64,000 nt of DNA from Gloeocapsopsis sp. IPPAS B-1203 (GCF_002749975.1 NZ_PEIG01000004.1:310001-374000); one strand, 5' to 3'. Counted from the first letter of the stretch, positions 28,801 through 36,042 are shown. The notes: generated from the sequence alone by a model not told the origin. Program-made: numbers and translations.

Positions 28801-29421
28801 TTGGGCATTCTTCGCCAACAATTCTTGAGTTTGTTGCTGTTTCAAAAACAGGGCAGCCGCTGTAAAATCTGCCAGACTCGTCATCACTCGCACATCTTCC
28901 GAGTCAAAGTGTCGCGCTTGATCGTGCGACATAATCCAGATTGTGCCGAGCGCATGGTTATCCGCAATCAGCGGCAATACTAAGCCTTCGACAATTGGGG
29001 TATTAGCTGCTTGAAAGTAGGTGAAATACCGTTCGGGATGGGCAAAAAGTACAGGTGTGCCGCGATCAAGACAAACTCCACAAGGGCTAAAGTTACGGGA
29101 GCTAGTACCACCGACGTATTGTGCTAATGTTCCGGCTAATACAGTCCAGCGAAATTCTTTGCCATCAGCCGTGGTTTCCAGCAAGCTGACGCCTGCAGTT
29201 TCGGCAGTGCATAAATCGAGCGCCATGTCAACTAAACTTTGGAGCATTGTTTCCGGCTGATTGACTAGCTGCCGTGCTAAGGTATGCATTGCCTGATTTT
29301 CCGCCTGCCAGTTGGGGGGACGGGGCGAACGCCTTGACAACTCCTCGGTAATCAAAACATCGTCTAATGTGACAGTTTCAGGTTGTGGTCGTTGCATAGC
29401 ACTTGTCGCTCCGGCTGGCAA
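22849..29421 (-). CDS. Giant hybrid sensor kinase: GAF/PAS array, kinase, REC, second kinase
   Basis: A 2190-residue protein. By inspection: GAF (40-195), PAS (225-337), PAS (345-462), PAS (470-590), PAS-like (600-713), GAF (720-880), PAS (885-1015), GAF (1030-1190), PAS (1199-1318), GAF (1325-1480), HisKA with His1528 (NVSHEFRTPL), ATPase (1625-1745), receiver with Asp1853 (LSDVMMP), a second HisKA with His1949 (TISHELNTPL) and a second ATPase (2050-2178). PAS 470-590 and 1199-1318 are clear duplicates. No membrane segment is seen, so it is probably a cytoplasmic multi-input sensor. Residues 2093-2106 are encoded by a heptamer repeat array, just before the DTGIGIS box. About 25.0-28.8 kb is visibly richer in GC, suggesting that the sensor block has a separate origin. 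Confidence 0.92.
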   Translation of the reverse strand: MPAGATSAMQRPQPETVTLDDVLITEELSRRSPRPPNWQAENQAMHTLARQLVNQPETMLQSLVDMALDLCTAETAGVSLLETTADGKEFRWTVLAGTLAQYVGGTSSRNFSPCGVCLDRGTPVLFAHPERYFTYFQAANTPIVEGLVLPLIADNHALGTIWIMSHDQARHFDSEDVRVMTSLADFTAAALFLKQQQTQELLAKNAQLEVEVIERKRAEEFARERETRLRAMIENLPGGAAFVVDRDLRYLLAQGEALAIAGFKPEDFVGQTIFEVLPPELAANYEVLYRKALAGEPFEQEHYAHARTYISRGTPLRAENGEIYAVLAVSYDITDRKRSEEALRESEERFRTLANTAPALIWYNDAQGNNRFLNQYFLDFTGKNAEQIRGEGWHDLIHPDDAELYIADYLAAVREQRPWHNRNRIRRHDGVWRWHDNYAQPLFNADGVYLGHVGVTIDNTDTIEAEIALRESEAKYRSLFDSIDEGFCLLETIYDEADNVIDYRFLEVNQVFERQSGLKNVVGKLGSEIASNTEPHWLEAYHSVVQTGEPTRIENYNEDTRRWYSAYISRFGGADSRQVAVVFNDISDRRQSEQEIKRANRLWRTMFDNSLQFIQLFKAVRDERGDIVDFEWLLTNKQWNDCWGEMAGKRMLTENPAVIETGLFEKFKQVTETGVAEMQEHHYAHEQFDGWFLQTAAKVEDGFLLSTLDITDRKRREANLAFLNVVGKDLARLSAPEEIFQAVGKRLSEFLGLSGCVFADVDEAKGEITGNHGWTVSAVPSLKQTFRFEEYVDEELSRLGRAGENFIVCDTATDERVNAENYAQLNIGGVVAVPFLRDGRWKGYIAVTTIEPRDWQADEIELLQEISTRIFPRIERARAEAALRESEEKFAALFAASPVPFMVLEANPPDFTITAANEAYFAATLTTPEGLIGRRLFDVFTDDPNRPGDHGSEALALSLDRVLTSRRPDAMERTRYDIVTPDGGFEPHWWLAINAPLLNASGQITAIIHQVTRVTELHLAEEAERKNQERQAFLLKLSDALRPIADPLAIQREASRILRTHLGAIRVAYLEKHEDDVTCTVMAEDKSEETYSLFGITFNWLDFDPSGLDRVREGQTISREDVRIDDDLTPEQKATFAASGFCAFMITPLVKSGRMVAYFLVHFDRPHKPVPDEITLLEETADRTWAAVERVKAEQSLRTSEAKYRTLFTSIDEGFTLLEMIPDESGHPADFRIVETNPVWEQQTGLTDAVGRTLLEVVPNFEQQLLDFYIDVVISGRGRRTEYYTASVDRWYTVYASRIGGEGNRQVAVVFNDISDRKRTEEQQAFLLKFSDALRAEPDADSVANRAVRMLAEHLHLDRVWLSEVFEQQGISTVGPEYHRPDLPPMSGIYRLSDYPETMRQLATQPMVIHDVASDPDFSDSEKALLDQLHIRSLLVVSLRKGQHQVIWALVCAVATPRYWNESERVLLEQASERIWAAIERARAEAALRESELQRVREQSEREQERQRAESLAELARAKTTFFSNVSHEFRTPLTLLLAPLEDALSDRTLPPIHRERLELTHRNSLRLLKLVNTLLDFSRIESGRIEAVYEPTDLAAFTSELASVFRSAIEQAGLRLIVDCLPLPEPVYVDREMWEKIVLNLISNAFKFTLNGEIRVSLHPVDHHVIFEVQDTGTGIAPEELPHLFERFYQARLSKAHAARSHEGSGIGLALVHELVQLQGGIINVSSTLGQGSCFTITLPFGVEHLPQEQIKASRTLTSTSVGATAYVQEAELWLPTEAASVEFSVLSSELEKNSLTQNSQTARILLVDDNPDIRDYLTRILSKHAQVTAVADGAAALSSVQAQLPDLILSDVMMPNLDGFELLQALRSDPRTREIPIILLSARAGEEAIVAGLEAGADDYLIKPFSAQELVSRVNAHLQTAKQRSVALHEARTTLRQKDELLSTISHELNTPLVSILGWTRLLRSNPPNLSMLTKALDTIERNATLQAKLVQDLLDISRISAGKLRLHPQPVELAAVIETAIAAVLTAAIAKNIHVEFAKLTEPALTSVSVLADADRLQQVICNLLTNAIKFTPEQGQIAVKLEVICSDTNQLPITNYQLPITQIAQITITDTGIGISAEFLPHIFDRFHQAESGLAGGLGLGLAIAQHLVELHNGTIHAYSAGEGQGSTFVIRLPLLDDSRKLEDND
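23107..23143 (-). repeat. Heptamer array translated inside the giant kinase
   Basis: Five exact ggtaatt units plus gg lie within the coding strand of the 2190-residue kinase. On the minus strand they are read in frame as NQLPITNYQLPITQ in the second ATPase domain. Confidence 0.95.
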
Positions 29422-29490
29422 GAATTTTATTCACTAGCGATTGAAATAATCAAAGATTCGCGTCAATATGCGAGTACCCTCAATTTGACT

Positions 29491-29817
29491 CTATTTCCCT
29501 TGTTGTAAAGCAGCAAGGCGTTCTCTAACGCTGGGCGATCGAAATCCTAAGACAATATCTTGAGGCGCAATGCCAAGCTCAATCAATTCTCGGTCGATAA
29601 AAATTTCGGTGCTGTTGTGTTGAATCCAGACTTTGCCGTCAATCAGGTCGAGGTGCATAGCACAACCGTATATGCGGTAATCGCCACGCCAGCCATTATG
29701 CATTACCAGATAGCGATCGCGCTTTTCGTCAAAAATCAACTGGGCTTCCGAATCGTCAGCAGCAAAATCTTGTAGGAAACCACGCACAATTTGGCGATAT
29801 TGGTTCACTCGATCCAT
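29491..29817 (-). CDS. xisI: XisI family protein (fdxN element excision controlling factor)
   Basis: This 108-residue protein starts MDRVNQYRQIVRGFLQDFA and contains DRYLVMHNGWRGDYRIYGC and GIAPQDIVLGFRSPSVRE, the standard XisI pattern. It overlaps the 3' end of xisH by 13 bp, the normal arrangement. XisH and XisI were found as factors needed with XisF for excision of the fdxN DNA element in Anabaena heterocysts. They are also abundant in genomes without that element and look like a toxin-antitoxin-type mobile pair. No recombinase is nearby. Confidence 0.93.
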   Translation of the reverse strand: MDRVNQYRQIVRGFLQDFAADDSEAQLIFDEKRDRYLVMHNGWRGDYRIYGCAMHLDLIDGKVWIQHNSTEIFIDRELIELGIAPQDIVLGFRSPSVRERLAALQQGK

Positions 29818-30221
29818 TGCTCAATCACCTCCCTATCTGGATTGTAAATAATCAAGCGAACGTCATAGCGGTCTATCGCTGTTTTTGCTAGCTCGAAACG
29901 CAAAAAAGTTTGATGTACATCTTTAGGAACTGCTAGATAAAGAATGCGATTTGGCTCTTCTGACGCTTCCAAGGCAATGCGATAGTTCAAGAATTGACCG
30001 AGGGCGGTATGAAATTCAGAAATGGCAGAACTATTAGTAAAACTTTTCACTTCAACTGCAATTTTACGTTCTGCTTTTTCGGCAGCAATCGCTTCTTCGG
30101 CGGCAAGATCAATATAAATATCAGCAATGCCATAGCGTAGGCGATAGGGGTCGTGAGTGATTATCCAACCATCTTTTTGCAACGCCAGCTTAACAGTATC
30201 GTGAAAAACGTCTTTTGCCAT
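29805..30221 (-). CDS. xisH: XisH family protein (nuclease-like fold)
   Basis: The 138-residue protein starts MAKDVFHDTVKLALQKDGW and has the core of a PD-(D/E)XK-like fold: IADIYIDLAAE (Asp) and KIAVEVKSFTN (Glu-x-Lys), which in XisH family members suggests a nuclease ancestry. The pair xisH-xisI is inserted between the two paralogous hybrid kinase genes. xisH begins 9 bases downstream of the end of the 1028-residue kinase gene, so it is probably in the same transcript. Whether it cuts DNA is not known. Confidence 0.92.
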   Translation of the reverse strand: MAKDVFHDTVKLALQKDGWIITHDPYRLRYGIADIYIDLAAEEAIAAEKAERKIAVEVKSFTNSSAISEFHTALGQFLNYRIALEASEEPNRILYLAVPKDVHQTFLRFELAKTAIDRYDVRLIIYNPDREVIEQWIE

Positions 30222-30230
30222 CTTGCTGGC

Positions 30231-33200
30231 TCAAACTAATGGCAGCGTGACGGTAAAAGTTGCCCCGCATCCTTCGCCTTCACTCGCTACCTCGATTGTA
30301 CCGTGGTGCAATTCGACTAAGTAACGCGCGATCGCAAGTCCAATGCCGACACCTCCTGGTGAATGACGACTGGGGACTTCGGCTTGACAAAAGCAATCAA
30401 AGACATAAGGGAGAAAGTTAGGGGAAATGCCAATGCCAGTATCTTTGACTTGGATTTGAGCGTAATGGGTAATGGGTAATGGGTAATGGGTAATTGGTAA
30501 TGGGTAATTGGTAATGGGTAATTGGTAATGGGTAATTGGTGATTGGTGATTTCTCTTAGCCCTTATTATTGATAAACTAATCTCTACTTGTTCTCCTGAA
30601 GGCGTAAATTTGATGGCATTAGACAACAAATTGGTGATGATTTGGTTGAGGCGATCGCCATCTCCTAAAACTGTTACTTGTGTAGTATCAGGGATCTTCT
30701 CAACCAGTTGAATTTGCTTTACCTGAGCAGTTTGACGCAGCGTTGTCACAACTTCTTTGATCAGAGGGACAAGACTGACTGGTTGAGGCTGTAATTTTAA
30801 CTTTCCAGCGAGAATGCTAGAAACATCCAACAAATCTTGCACCAATTTTGCCTCAATTGTGGCATTGCGCTCGATCGATGTTAATGCGCGAGTCATTGTG
30901 TTTTGGTCAAAAGGTTTGGCAAGTAACAAACGTGCCCAAGCAAGAATCGCTGCTAGAGGAGCGTGCAGTTCATGCGTCACAGTCATGAGAAACTGATCTT
31001 TAAAGCGGTTAGTAGATTGCGCTTGGCGCAGTCGTGACATTTGTAGTTGCGCTTCTACACGGGCAAGGAGTTCGCAAGCTGAGAAGGGCTTGATTAGGTA
31101 ATCATCTGCACCTGCTGCTAATCCTTCTATGGTCGCTTTTTCTCCTGCTCTTGCTGACAAAAGAATTATTGGAATACTTTTTGTTTGCGGGTCAGCCCGC
31201 AGCGTTTGCAGCAATTGAAATCCGTCTTTCTCCGGCATCATTACATCACTGAGAATGAGGTCGGGCGGTTGTTGTTGAATTTGTGCGAGGGCGATCGCAC
31301 CATTTGCTGCTGTATCCACCTGCCATCGTTGACTCAATAACCGCTGCACATATTCGCGCATATCTGCATTGTCATCGACTAATAGAACGCGAGCCGTTTG
31401 AGAGTTTTGAGCTTTGAATTTTGAGTTTTGAGTTAAAGAGTTTGCTTCTAACTCAGAACTCAACACTGAGAACTCAACACTTGCGTCTTCAATGGGGAGC
31501 CAAAATTCTGCCTCTTGCACATAAGGTGTAGCACTGATCGCCGTTGCATTTATGGTACGAGTTGCTTTAATTTGTTCAGGAGGAAGATGGGCATATCCGG
31601 TCGGAATCGACACTCGAAAGCAACTGCCTTCTCCCTCTACACTGCTGACCTGAACTTTGCCACCATGCAGTTTCACCAATTCCTGCACTAGCGATAAGCC
31701 AATTCCCGATCCTTCAAATGTGCGTCCCTGTGCCCCTTTCACTCGGTGGAACCGCTCAAACAAATGGGGAATTTCTGCTGCTGGAATACCAATACCCGTG
31801 TCTTTTACCGCTAGCTCAACCTGATGATCGACTTGAGCAAGGCGAACGGTAATCTCACCTGTAAATGTGAACTTGAAAGCGTTTGAAAGCAGATTAAAGA
31901 CAATCTTTTCCCACATCTGGCGATCGACATAGATTGGCTCAGTTAAAGGAGGACAATCGACCACCAAGCGCAATTTCGCCTTCTCGATCGCTGAGCGAAA
32001 CACCGAAGCTAGTTCAGCCGTAAACGTTGCCAGATCGGTCGGTTCGTAAACTGCGGATAAGCGATCGCTCTCAATCCGTGAGAAATCTAACAGCGTGTTC
32101 ACGAGCTTGAGTAGACGCAAACCATTGCGCTGCATGATTTCGAGCCGTTGCTGTTGAGGAGGGGGTAATGGATTATCTTGATCTGCCAAAGCATCCTCAG
32201 CAGGACCCAGCATTAAGGTGAGTGGTGTGCGAAATTCATGGCTAACGTTGCTAAAGAAAGCTGTTTTGGCGCGATCGAGTTCTGCTAATGCCTCCGCCCG
32301 TTTACGCTCCTCCTCGTAGCTGCGAACCGTTGCAATGGAACTTTCAACTTGTTGAGCCACCAGTTCGAGAAATGAGCGGTATTCGGAATTGAACGGCAGG
32401 CGGGGGCTGATTCCGGCAACCAGCAGACATTCCACCTGTTCCTTGTTGCCCGATAGGATCGGGAGAATGAAAGCAGAATGAGGATTTTCTGCCCACGGTC
32501 CTCCTGGTAATGCACAGACGCGATCGACTACATCGGTCATCAGTTGTGGTTCACGGCTCTGGAACACCTCAGCCAGCCGCCACTTTGAATCATTCGAGGA
32601 CAGCGCAATCGTTGGGGGTGCAGCGGCACTGTCTGGGGTTAGCCCACTTGCAGCCACCAGTTCTGCTAAATTGCCCTGGAAATTGACCTGATAGAACAAG
32701 GCAAAGGGAATATCGTAGGGGTTGAGCGTATCAGCGGCGGCGAGACAGGCGGACTGTAGTGTTTTTGCCCCACTAACCGCCGTGGCTAACTCTCGCAGCA
32801 TTGTCAAGCGACGTTGACTAATTACTTGCTGGGTGGTTTCAGTTATGGTAGCGAATATCCCCCTGCTCTTGCCCGTCTCATCGCGCGCAGAGCTATAGCA
32901 GTAGGTGAAATAGGCTTCCTCCAGGTAGCTAAAGCGCAAGACGAGCTGAGGTTGATCTTTCACAAAGAAGGCTTCACCCGTGTTTCTGACACCCTCACAC
33001 ATCGACGAAAACTGGTCATCCCACACTTCTGTCCACGTCTCGCGGAGGGGTTGTCCCAGGGCATGAGGGTGATATGCCCCATAGATGGGAATTAGGGCAT
33101 CGTTGTAAAACTGGATGTAGTCCTCTCCCCAGTAAATGGCTTGGGGAAAGCGCGATGCTAGTATTGTGCTTACGAGAGTCTTCAGGGTTGGCGACCAGTT

Positions 33201-33317
33201 CTCGACTGGACCTAGGGAAGTGTTCGACCAATCGTGCGATCGCATCAATGCTGCCATCTCGCTACCACCTGCAAAAATCGTTTCAGTGGATCGACTGGTT
33301 CCGAGTTCAGGCATCAT
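30231..33317 (-). CDS. Hybrid sensor kinase: PAS-GAF, kinase, REC, second kinase
   Basis: A 1028-residue protein: PAS-like domain (about 30-165), GAF (175-335), HisKA with His360 (NVSHEFRTPL), ATPase (462-573), receiver with Asp691 (LSDVMMP), second HisKA with His782 (TVTHELHAPL) and a second ATPase (880-1027). It is a paralogue of the 2190-residue kinase: from the first HisKA to the end the two align throughout, including the linker YVQEAE(F/L)WLP…EFSVLSSELE. Residues 926-952 are encoded by a 12-unit heptamer array and form SPITHYQLPITNYPLPITHY-type repeats just before the DTGIGIS box. The two phosphoacceptor His sites suggest an internal phosphorelay. Confidence 0.93.
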   Translation of the reverse strand: MMPELGTSRSTETIFAGGSEMAALMRSHDWSNTSLGPVENWSPTLKTLVSTILASRFPQAIYWGEDYIQFYNDALIPIYGAYHPHALGQPLRETWTEVWDDQFSSMCEGVRNTGEAFFVKDQPQLVLRFSYLEEAYFTYCYSSARDETGKSRGIFATITETTQQVISQRRLTMLRELATAVSGAKTLQSACLAAADTLNPYDIPFALFYQVNFQGNLAELVAASGLTPDSAAAPPTIALSSNDSKWRLAEVFQSREPQLMTDVVDRVCALPGGPWAENPHSAFILPILSGNKEQVECLLVAGISPRLPFNSEYRSFLELVAQQVESSIATVRSYEEERKRAEALAELDRAKTAFFSNVSHEFRTPLTLMLGPAEDALADQDNPLPPPQQQRLEIMQRNGLRLLKLVNTLLDFSRIESDRLSAVYEPTDLATFTAELASVFRSAIEKAKLRLVVDCPPLTEPIYVDRQMWEKIVFNLLSNAFKFTFTGEITVRLAQVDHQVELAVKDTGIGIPAAEIPHLFERFHRVKGAQGRTFEGSGIGLSLVQELVKLHGGKVQVSSVEGEGSCFRVSIPTGYAHLPPEQIKATRTINATAISATPYVQEAEFWLPIEDASVEFSVLSSELEANSLTQNSKFKAQNSQTARVLLVDDNADMREYVQRLLSQRWQVDTAANGAIALAQIQQQPPDLILSDVMMPEKDGFQLLQTLRADPQTKSIPIILLSARAGEKATIEGLAAGADDYLIKPFSACELLARVEAQLQMSRLRQAQSTNRFKDQFLMTVTHELHAPLAAILAWARLLLAKPFDQNTMTRALTSIERNATIEAKLVQDLLDVSSILAGKLKLQPQPVSLVPLIKEVVTTLRQTAQVKQIQLVEKIPDTTQVTVLGDGDRLNQIITNLLSNAIKFTPSGEQVEISLSIIRAKRNHQSPITHYQLPITNYPLPITHYPLPITHYAQIQVKDTGIGISPNFLPYVFDCFCQAEVPSRHSPGGVGIGLAIARYLVELHHGTIEVASEGEGCGATFTVTLPLV
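30463..30546 (-). repeat. 12-unit heptamer array translated inside the second kinase
   Basis: Twelve 7-bp units (taatggg and taattgg mixed, the last tgattgg) span 84 bases, exactly 28 codons, read in frame on the minus strand as four 7-residue repeats of the LPITHYP type. Confidence 0.95.
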
Positions 33318-33349
33318 CGTTATACCTCGTCCTCAACAATGGAGAAATA

Positions 33350-33411
33350 GAGAGTTTTGAATTTTGAATTGAAGAAAATAACTCATAACTCAAAACTCAT
33401 AACTCACCCCT
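33350..33411. repeat. AACTCAAAA-type repeat in spacer
   Basis: agagttttgaattttgaatt followed by aactcataactcaaaactcataactc lies between the kinase and PAS-REC genes. Similar words are translated inside both kinases at 31402-31478 and 24010-24078. Confidence 0.8.
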
Positions 33412-33426
33412 CACAGCAAAACGGTA

Positions 33427-34464
33427 TCAGAACTTTCTGCCTGCTAGTTGAGCTACCATTTCAATTAACTCACTAGGTTGAGCTAGCTTGTGTAAATGCG
33501 ATTCAAATCCTGCTGCCAGTGCTTTGTCGCGATCTTCTCCAAGATAAGCCGTTAGTGCTGCTGCCGGAATATGCCATCCTTGAAGAGCCTCCATTTCTCT
33601 TACTTTACGAATCAAGCTGTATCCATCTTCATCCGGCATCCGAATGTCGCTCACTAAAACATCTGGATGAAATTGTTCTAGTACCTCCAATGCTGCTGCT
33701 GTGCTGGCAACTGCTGTCACACAAATTCCATGCGACTCCAGAACAGCGCTGATAAATTCCCGTGCATCAGCTTCGTCCTCTACCACAAGAACCTGTAATC
33801 CGTCAAGTAATTTTGGGACTACCATTGGAGGAGTCTGTATGACTATTTGTAGTTCCTCATTAAGTTGATTAACTTGTTTGTACTCACTAATGTCATGCAC
33901 GCTGATATGTAATGCTGCGATTACACCAAAACGATCGCGAGTGCTTGCTACTTTTAATTGAGCTAAGAATGGTTCGCCATATCTTGGGCAGAGGTTTGTT
34001 TCCCAACTTTGTATATTACTTTGAGACAAATGGTTGAGAAAAGTACGAAACGCAGGGCGATCGCTTGGGGCGACAAACACAGCCAATGGTTTACGGATCA
34101 GATATGCTTGTGGGACATTGAGTAAAGAGGCGATCGCTGAATTGGCTTCTAAAATTAATCCAGTAGCATCGGTGACTAAATAAGCGTCTGGGCAAAACTG
34201 GAACAAATTGTAATAATGCTTACGTTCTGCATAAACTTGTTGATTTTGTTGAAGCAACTGATCTTCAACTACATCTAATGCTTCCAAACTCGTTCGCATT
34301 TCCTCTTGTAGCAACTGAAGATTTGCTATAGCAGCAGACATATTCTCCAAAACTTCCAGAACTTGTTGCTGTTGCGGTGAGGATAACTGCATGACATAAT
34401 CAAGCAGCACTGCCATCTGCTGATGAAATTCTTGCACGTACTGTCTAAACTGCTCGTCACTCAT
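33427..34464 (-). CDS. PAS-REC response regulator
   Basis: This 345-residue protein has an N-terminal helical region (1-95, Gln/Leu-rich, coiled-coil-like), a PAS domain (about 98-205: FQFCPDAYLVTDATGLILEA…SVHDISEYKQ) and a C-terminal receiver (about 222-343) with acidic pocket VVEDEADAR, phosphoacceptor Asp in VLVSDIRMPDEDGY and the conserved Lys in LHKLAQP. It has no output domain, so it should pass signals by phosphotransfer or binding. It lies upstream of and co-oriented with the two hybrid kinases, 109 bp from the nearer one, and is a natural partner for them. Confidence 0.88.
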   Translation of the reverse strand: MSDEQFRQYVQEFHQQMAVLLDYVMQLSSPQQQQVLEVLENMSAAIANLQLLQEEMRTSLEALDVVEDQLLQQNQQVYAERKHYYNLFQFCPDAYLVTDATGLILEANSAIASLLNVPQAYLIRKPLAVFVAPSDRPAFRTFLNHLSQSNIQSWETNLCPRYGEPFLAQLKVASTRDRFGVIAALHISVHDISEYKQVNQLNEELQIVIQTPPMVVPKLLDGLQVLVVEDEADAREFISAVLESHGICVTAVASTAAALEVLEQFHPDVLVSDIRMPDEDGYSLIRKVREMEALQGWHIPAAALTAYLGEDRDKALAAGFESHLHKLAQPSELIEMVAQLAGRKF

Positions 34465-34511
34465 ATGATGTCTGATGCTGCCTATCCACTGGCTGCTATA
34501 ATTTCTAGTTT

Positions 34512-34560
34512 ATTGACACTCCCCCGACTCCACTGTCGTTAAAGTCAGGGGATTCTTCAT
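34512..34560 (-). ncRNA. Right end of tnpB element, likely 3' end of omega-RNA
   Basis: Directly after the tnpB stop the minus strand reads gaagaatcccctgactttaa, a loop, then gactcgggggagtgtcaa-like sequence: a stem (34521-34551) ending in gtcaa, the usual right-end hairpin of IS200/IS605 elements. TnpB proteins bind an omega-RNA made from this end, with the guide lying just outside. The element end is placed near 34512, and the first flanking bases (taaactagaaattatagcag) would be the guide. The exact end is inferred. Confidence 0.5.
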
Positions 34561-35865
34561 TCATCCAGTCCACTTATCTGCTAGATTCTCACCTAGCAAA
34601 CAGAGGTTGGTCTGTCCTGAAGCGTTAATTCCCGTTTGCCCAACGGTACTCGAATTCAAAACAATGCCTGCTATGTTCAATCCTTTAACCAAGATGTTCA
34701 CAGCAGCGTTTTCGTCTCTGTCAATAACTAGCTGGCACTTAGAATTAGGGCAAATATGGGTACGCACAGATAAAGTCTTCTTTACCCTCGTACCGCAGCC
34801 CGAACAATCTTGACTAGTATATTGTGGTGGTACTGCTACGACAGGACGTTTATATAGCATCCCGTAGCGTTCTATCCAACCAGTAAACTGAGTCCAAGCG
34901 GCATCTGATATTGACTTTGACAGTTTGCGGTTTTTGACTAATTTTTTGACATTCAACTTCTCATACGCAATGAAATTGCTAGATTCCAATAACGCCTTTG
35001 CCGTCTTTACTACAAAGTCTTTACGCCTGCGTTGTACCGTTAAATGTTTTTTACCCAACCGCTTACACGCTTTTTTGTAATTATTTGACTGTTTGACCTT
35101 TTCTCCTTTCTTTTTGGGTTTGCGAAACTTGCTTGAAACACGACGTTGTACTCTTTTTAAAGCTCTCTCGGCTTTCCTTAAATATCTTGGGTTCTCTATC
35201 GAAGAGCCGTCACTAGCTGTATAAAACTTGGACAAGCCGACATCAATCCCTAAGCACTTTCCCGTCGTCGGGTTAATACTTATATTTCGCTCTACAGCTA
35301 CGCAAAATTGACAATAATAACCATCGCTGCGACGAACAATCCTGACTCGCTTAATTGCCTTTAAATGGTAAAAGTTCAAATCGTAGCTTCCTACTAACTT
35401 GAACGTCCCTGCTTTGAATTTATCGGTAAAAGTAATTCGTTTTCTATCAGGACTTAGTTTCCAACCAGCAACTTTATATTCGACTGAGCGATTATTCTTT
35501 TGAAACTTAGGGAAACCAATATTTCCAGGTATTTTAGCTTTGCAATTCTCATAGTAACGACGAATTGCAGACATCGCTCTTTCTGACGCTGCTTGTGCGC
35601 TTGATGATTCTAACTTTCCTGCCCATTCCCATTCTGGATTATGTCTAACTCTAGTTGCTTCGGCGTTGACTTCGGATAGTTTAACCGCTCGACCCTGTCC
35701 GAATGCATTCGGGCAGGAACGCGTGCGGTCGCCTTCCGCGACTTTATATCCATCCATCCAAAACCCAAGGCATTTATTCCGCACAAACTGAAAAGTCCGA
35801 ATCATCTCATCGACGATTCGGTATTGAATTTCTTTTCCTTTCAATTTGAATTCTAGAGTTATCAT
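34561..35865 (-). CDS. tnpB: TnpB RNA-guided nuclease, IS200/IS605-family (lone tnpB)
   Basis: The 434-residue protein starts MITLEFKLKGKEIQYRIVDE and has the TnpB layout: N-terminal helical/OB part, RuvC with Asp208 in LGIDVGLSKFYTA, Glu302 in FIAYEKLNVKKL, the zinc finger CSGCGTRVKK…CPNSKC (Cys354/357 and 372/377) and the last Asp in IDRDENAAVNI. All RuvC acids are present, so it should be active. No tnpA transposase gene is near, as in IS1341-type elements, which depend on TnpA elsewhere. Residues about 43-72 (GDRTRSCPNAFGQGRAV) look like an extra segment encoded by a palindromic repeat. The Lys-rich tract 236-275 is normal. Confidence 0.92.
   Translation of the reverse strand: MITLEFKLKGKEIQYRIVDEMIRTFQFVRNKCLGFWMDGYKVAEGDRTRSCPNAFGQGRAVKLSEVNAEATRVRHNPEWEWAGKLESSSAQAASERAMSAIRRYYENCKAKIPGNIGFPKFQKNNRSVEYKVAGWKLSPDRKRITFTDKFKAGTFKLVGSYDLNFYHLKAIKRVRIVRRSDGYYCQFCVAVERNISINPTTGKCLGIDVGLSKFYTASDGSSIENPRYLRKAERALKRVQRRVSSKFRKPKKKGEKVKQSNNYKKACKRLGKKHLTVQRRRKDFVVKTAKALLESSNFIAYEKLNVKKLVKNRKLSKSISDAAWTQFTGWIERYGMLYKRPVVAVPPQYTSQDCSGCGTRVKKTLSVRTHICPNSKCQLVIDRDENAAVNILVKGLNIAGIVLNSSTVGQTGINASGQTNLCLLGENLADKWTG
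35694..35739. repeat. Palindromic repeat inside tnpB coding region
   Basis: cctgtccgaatgcattcggg and cagg (35694-35717) form a near-perfect 24-bp palindrome, followed by the hairpin gcggtcgccttccgc (35725-35739). It is translated in frame as part of a segment not expected in TnpB. Confidence 0.65.
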
Positions 35866-35990
35866 ATATTTTATGATACCCTAGTTCTCACAGGTGGTTG
35901 ATCTGTGTGACGGCGGTTAAAACTGCTGCGTTGCGTTTCCTCCCCCAATTGAAAGATGAGGGCGTATCATAGCTTCCGTCCCATTCGGTG
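35866..35990. other. Left end region of the tnpB element
   Basis: Upstream of tnpB the minus strand has a small hairpin (cacag-atcaaccac-ctgtg, around 35892-35910) and a broken inverted repeat, tatgatac…tatcata, that may frame the left end. IS605 elements have such subterminal hairpins. The exact left boundary and target site cannot be fixed by eye. Confidence 0.4.
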
Positions 35991-36042
35991 AAATATTTGA
36001 TAAACGATTCGTAATTTGTCATTAATTTAGCTAAATGAGAGA

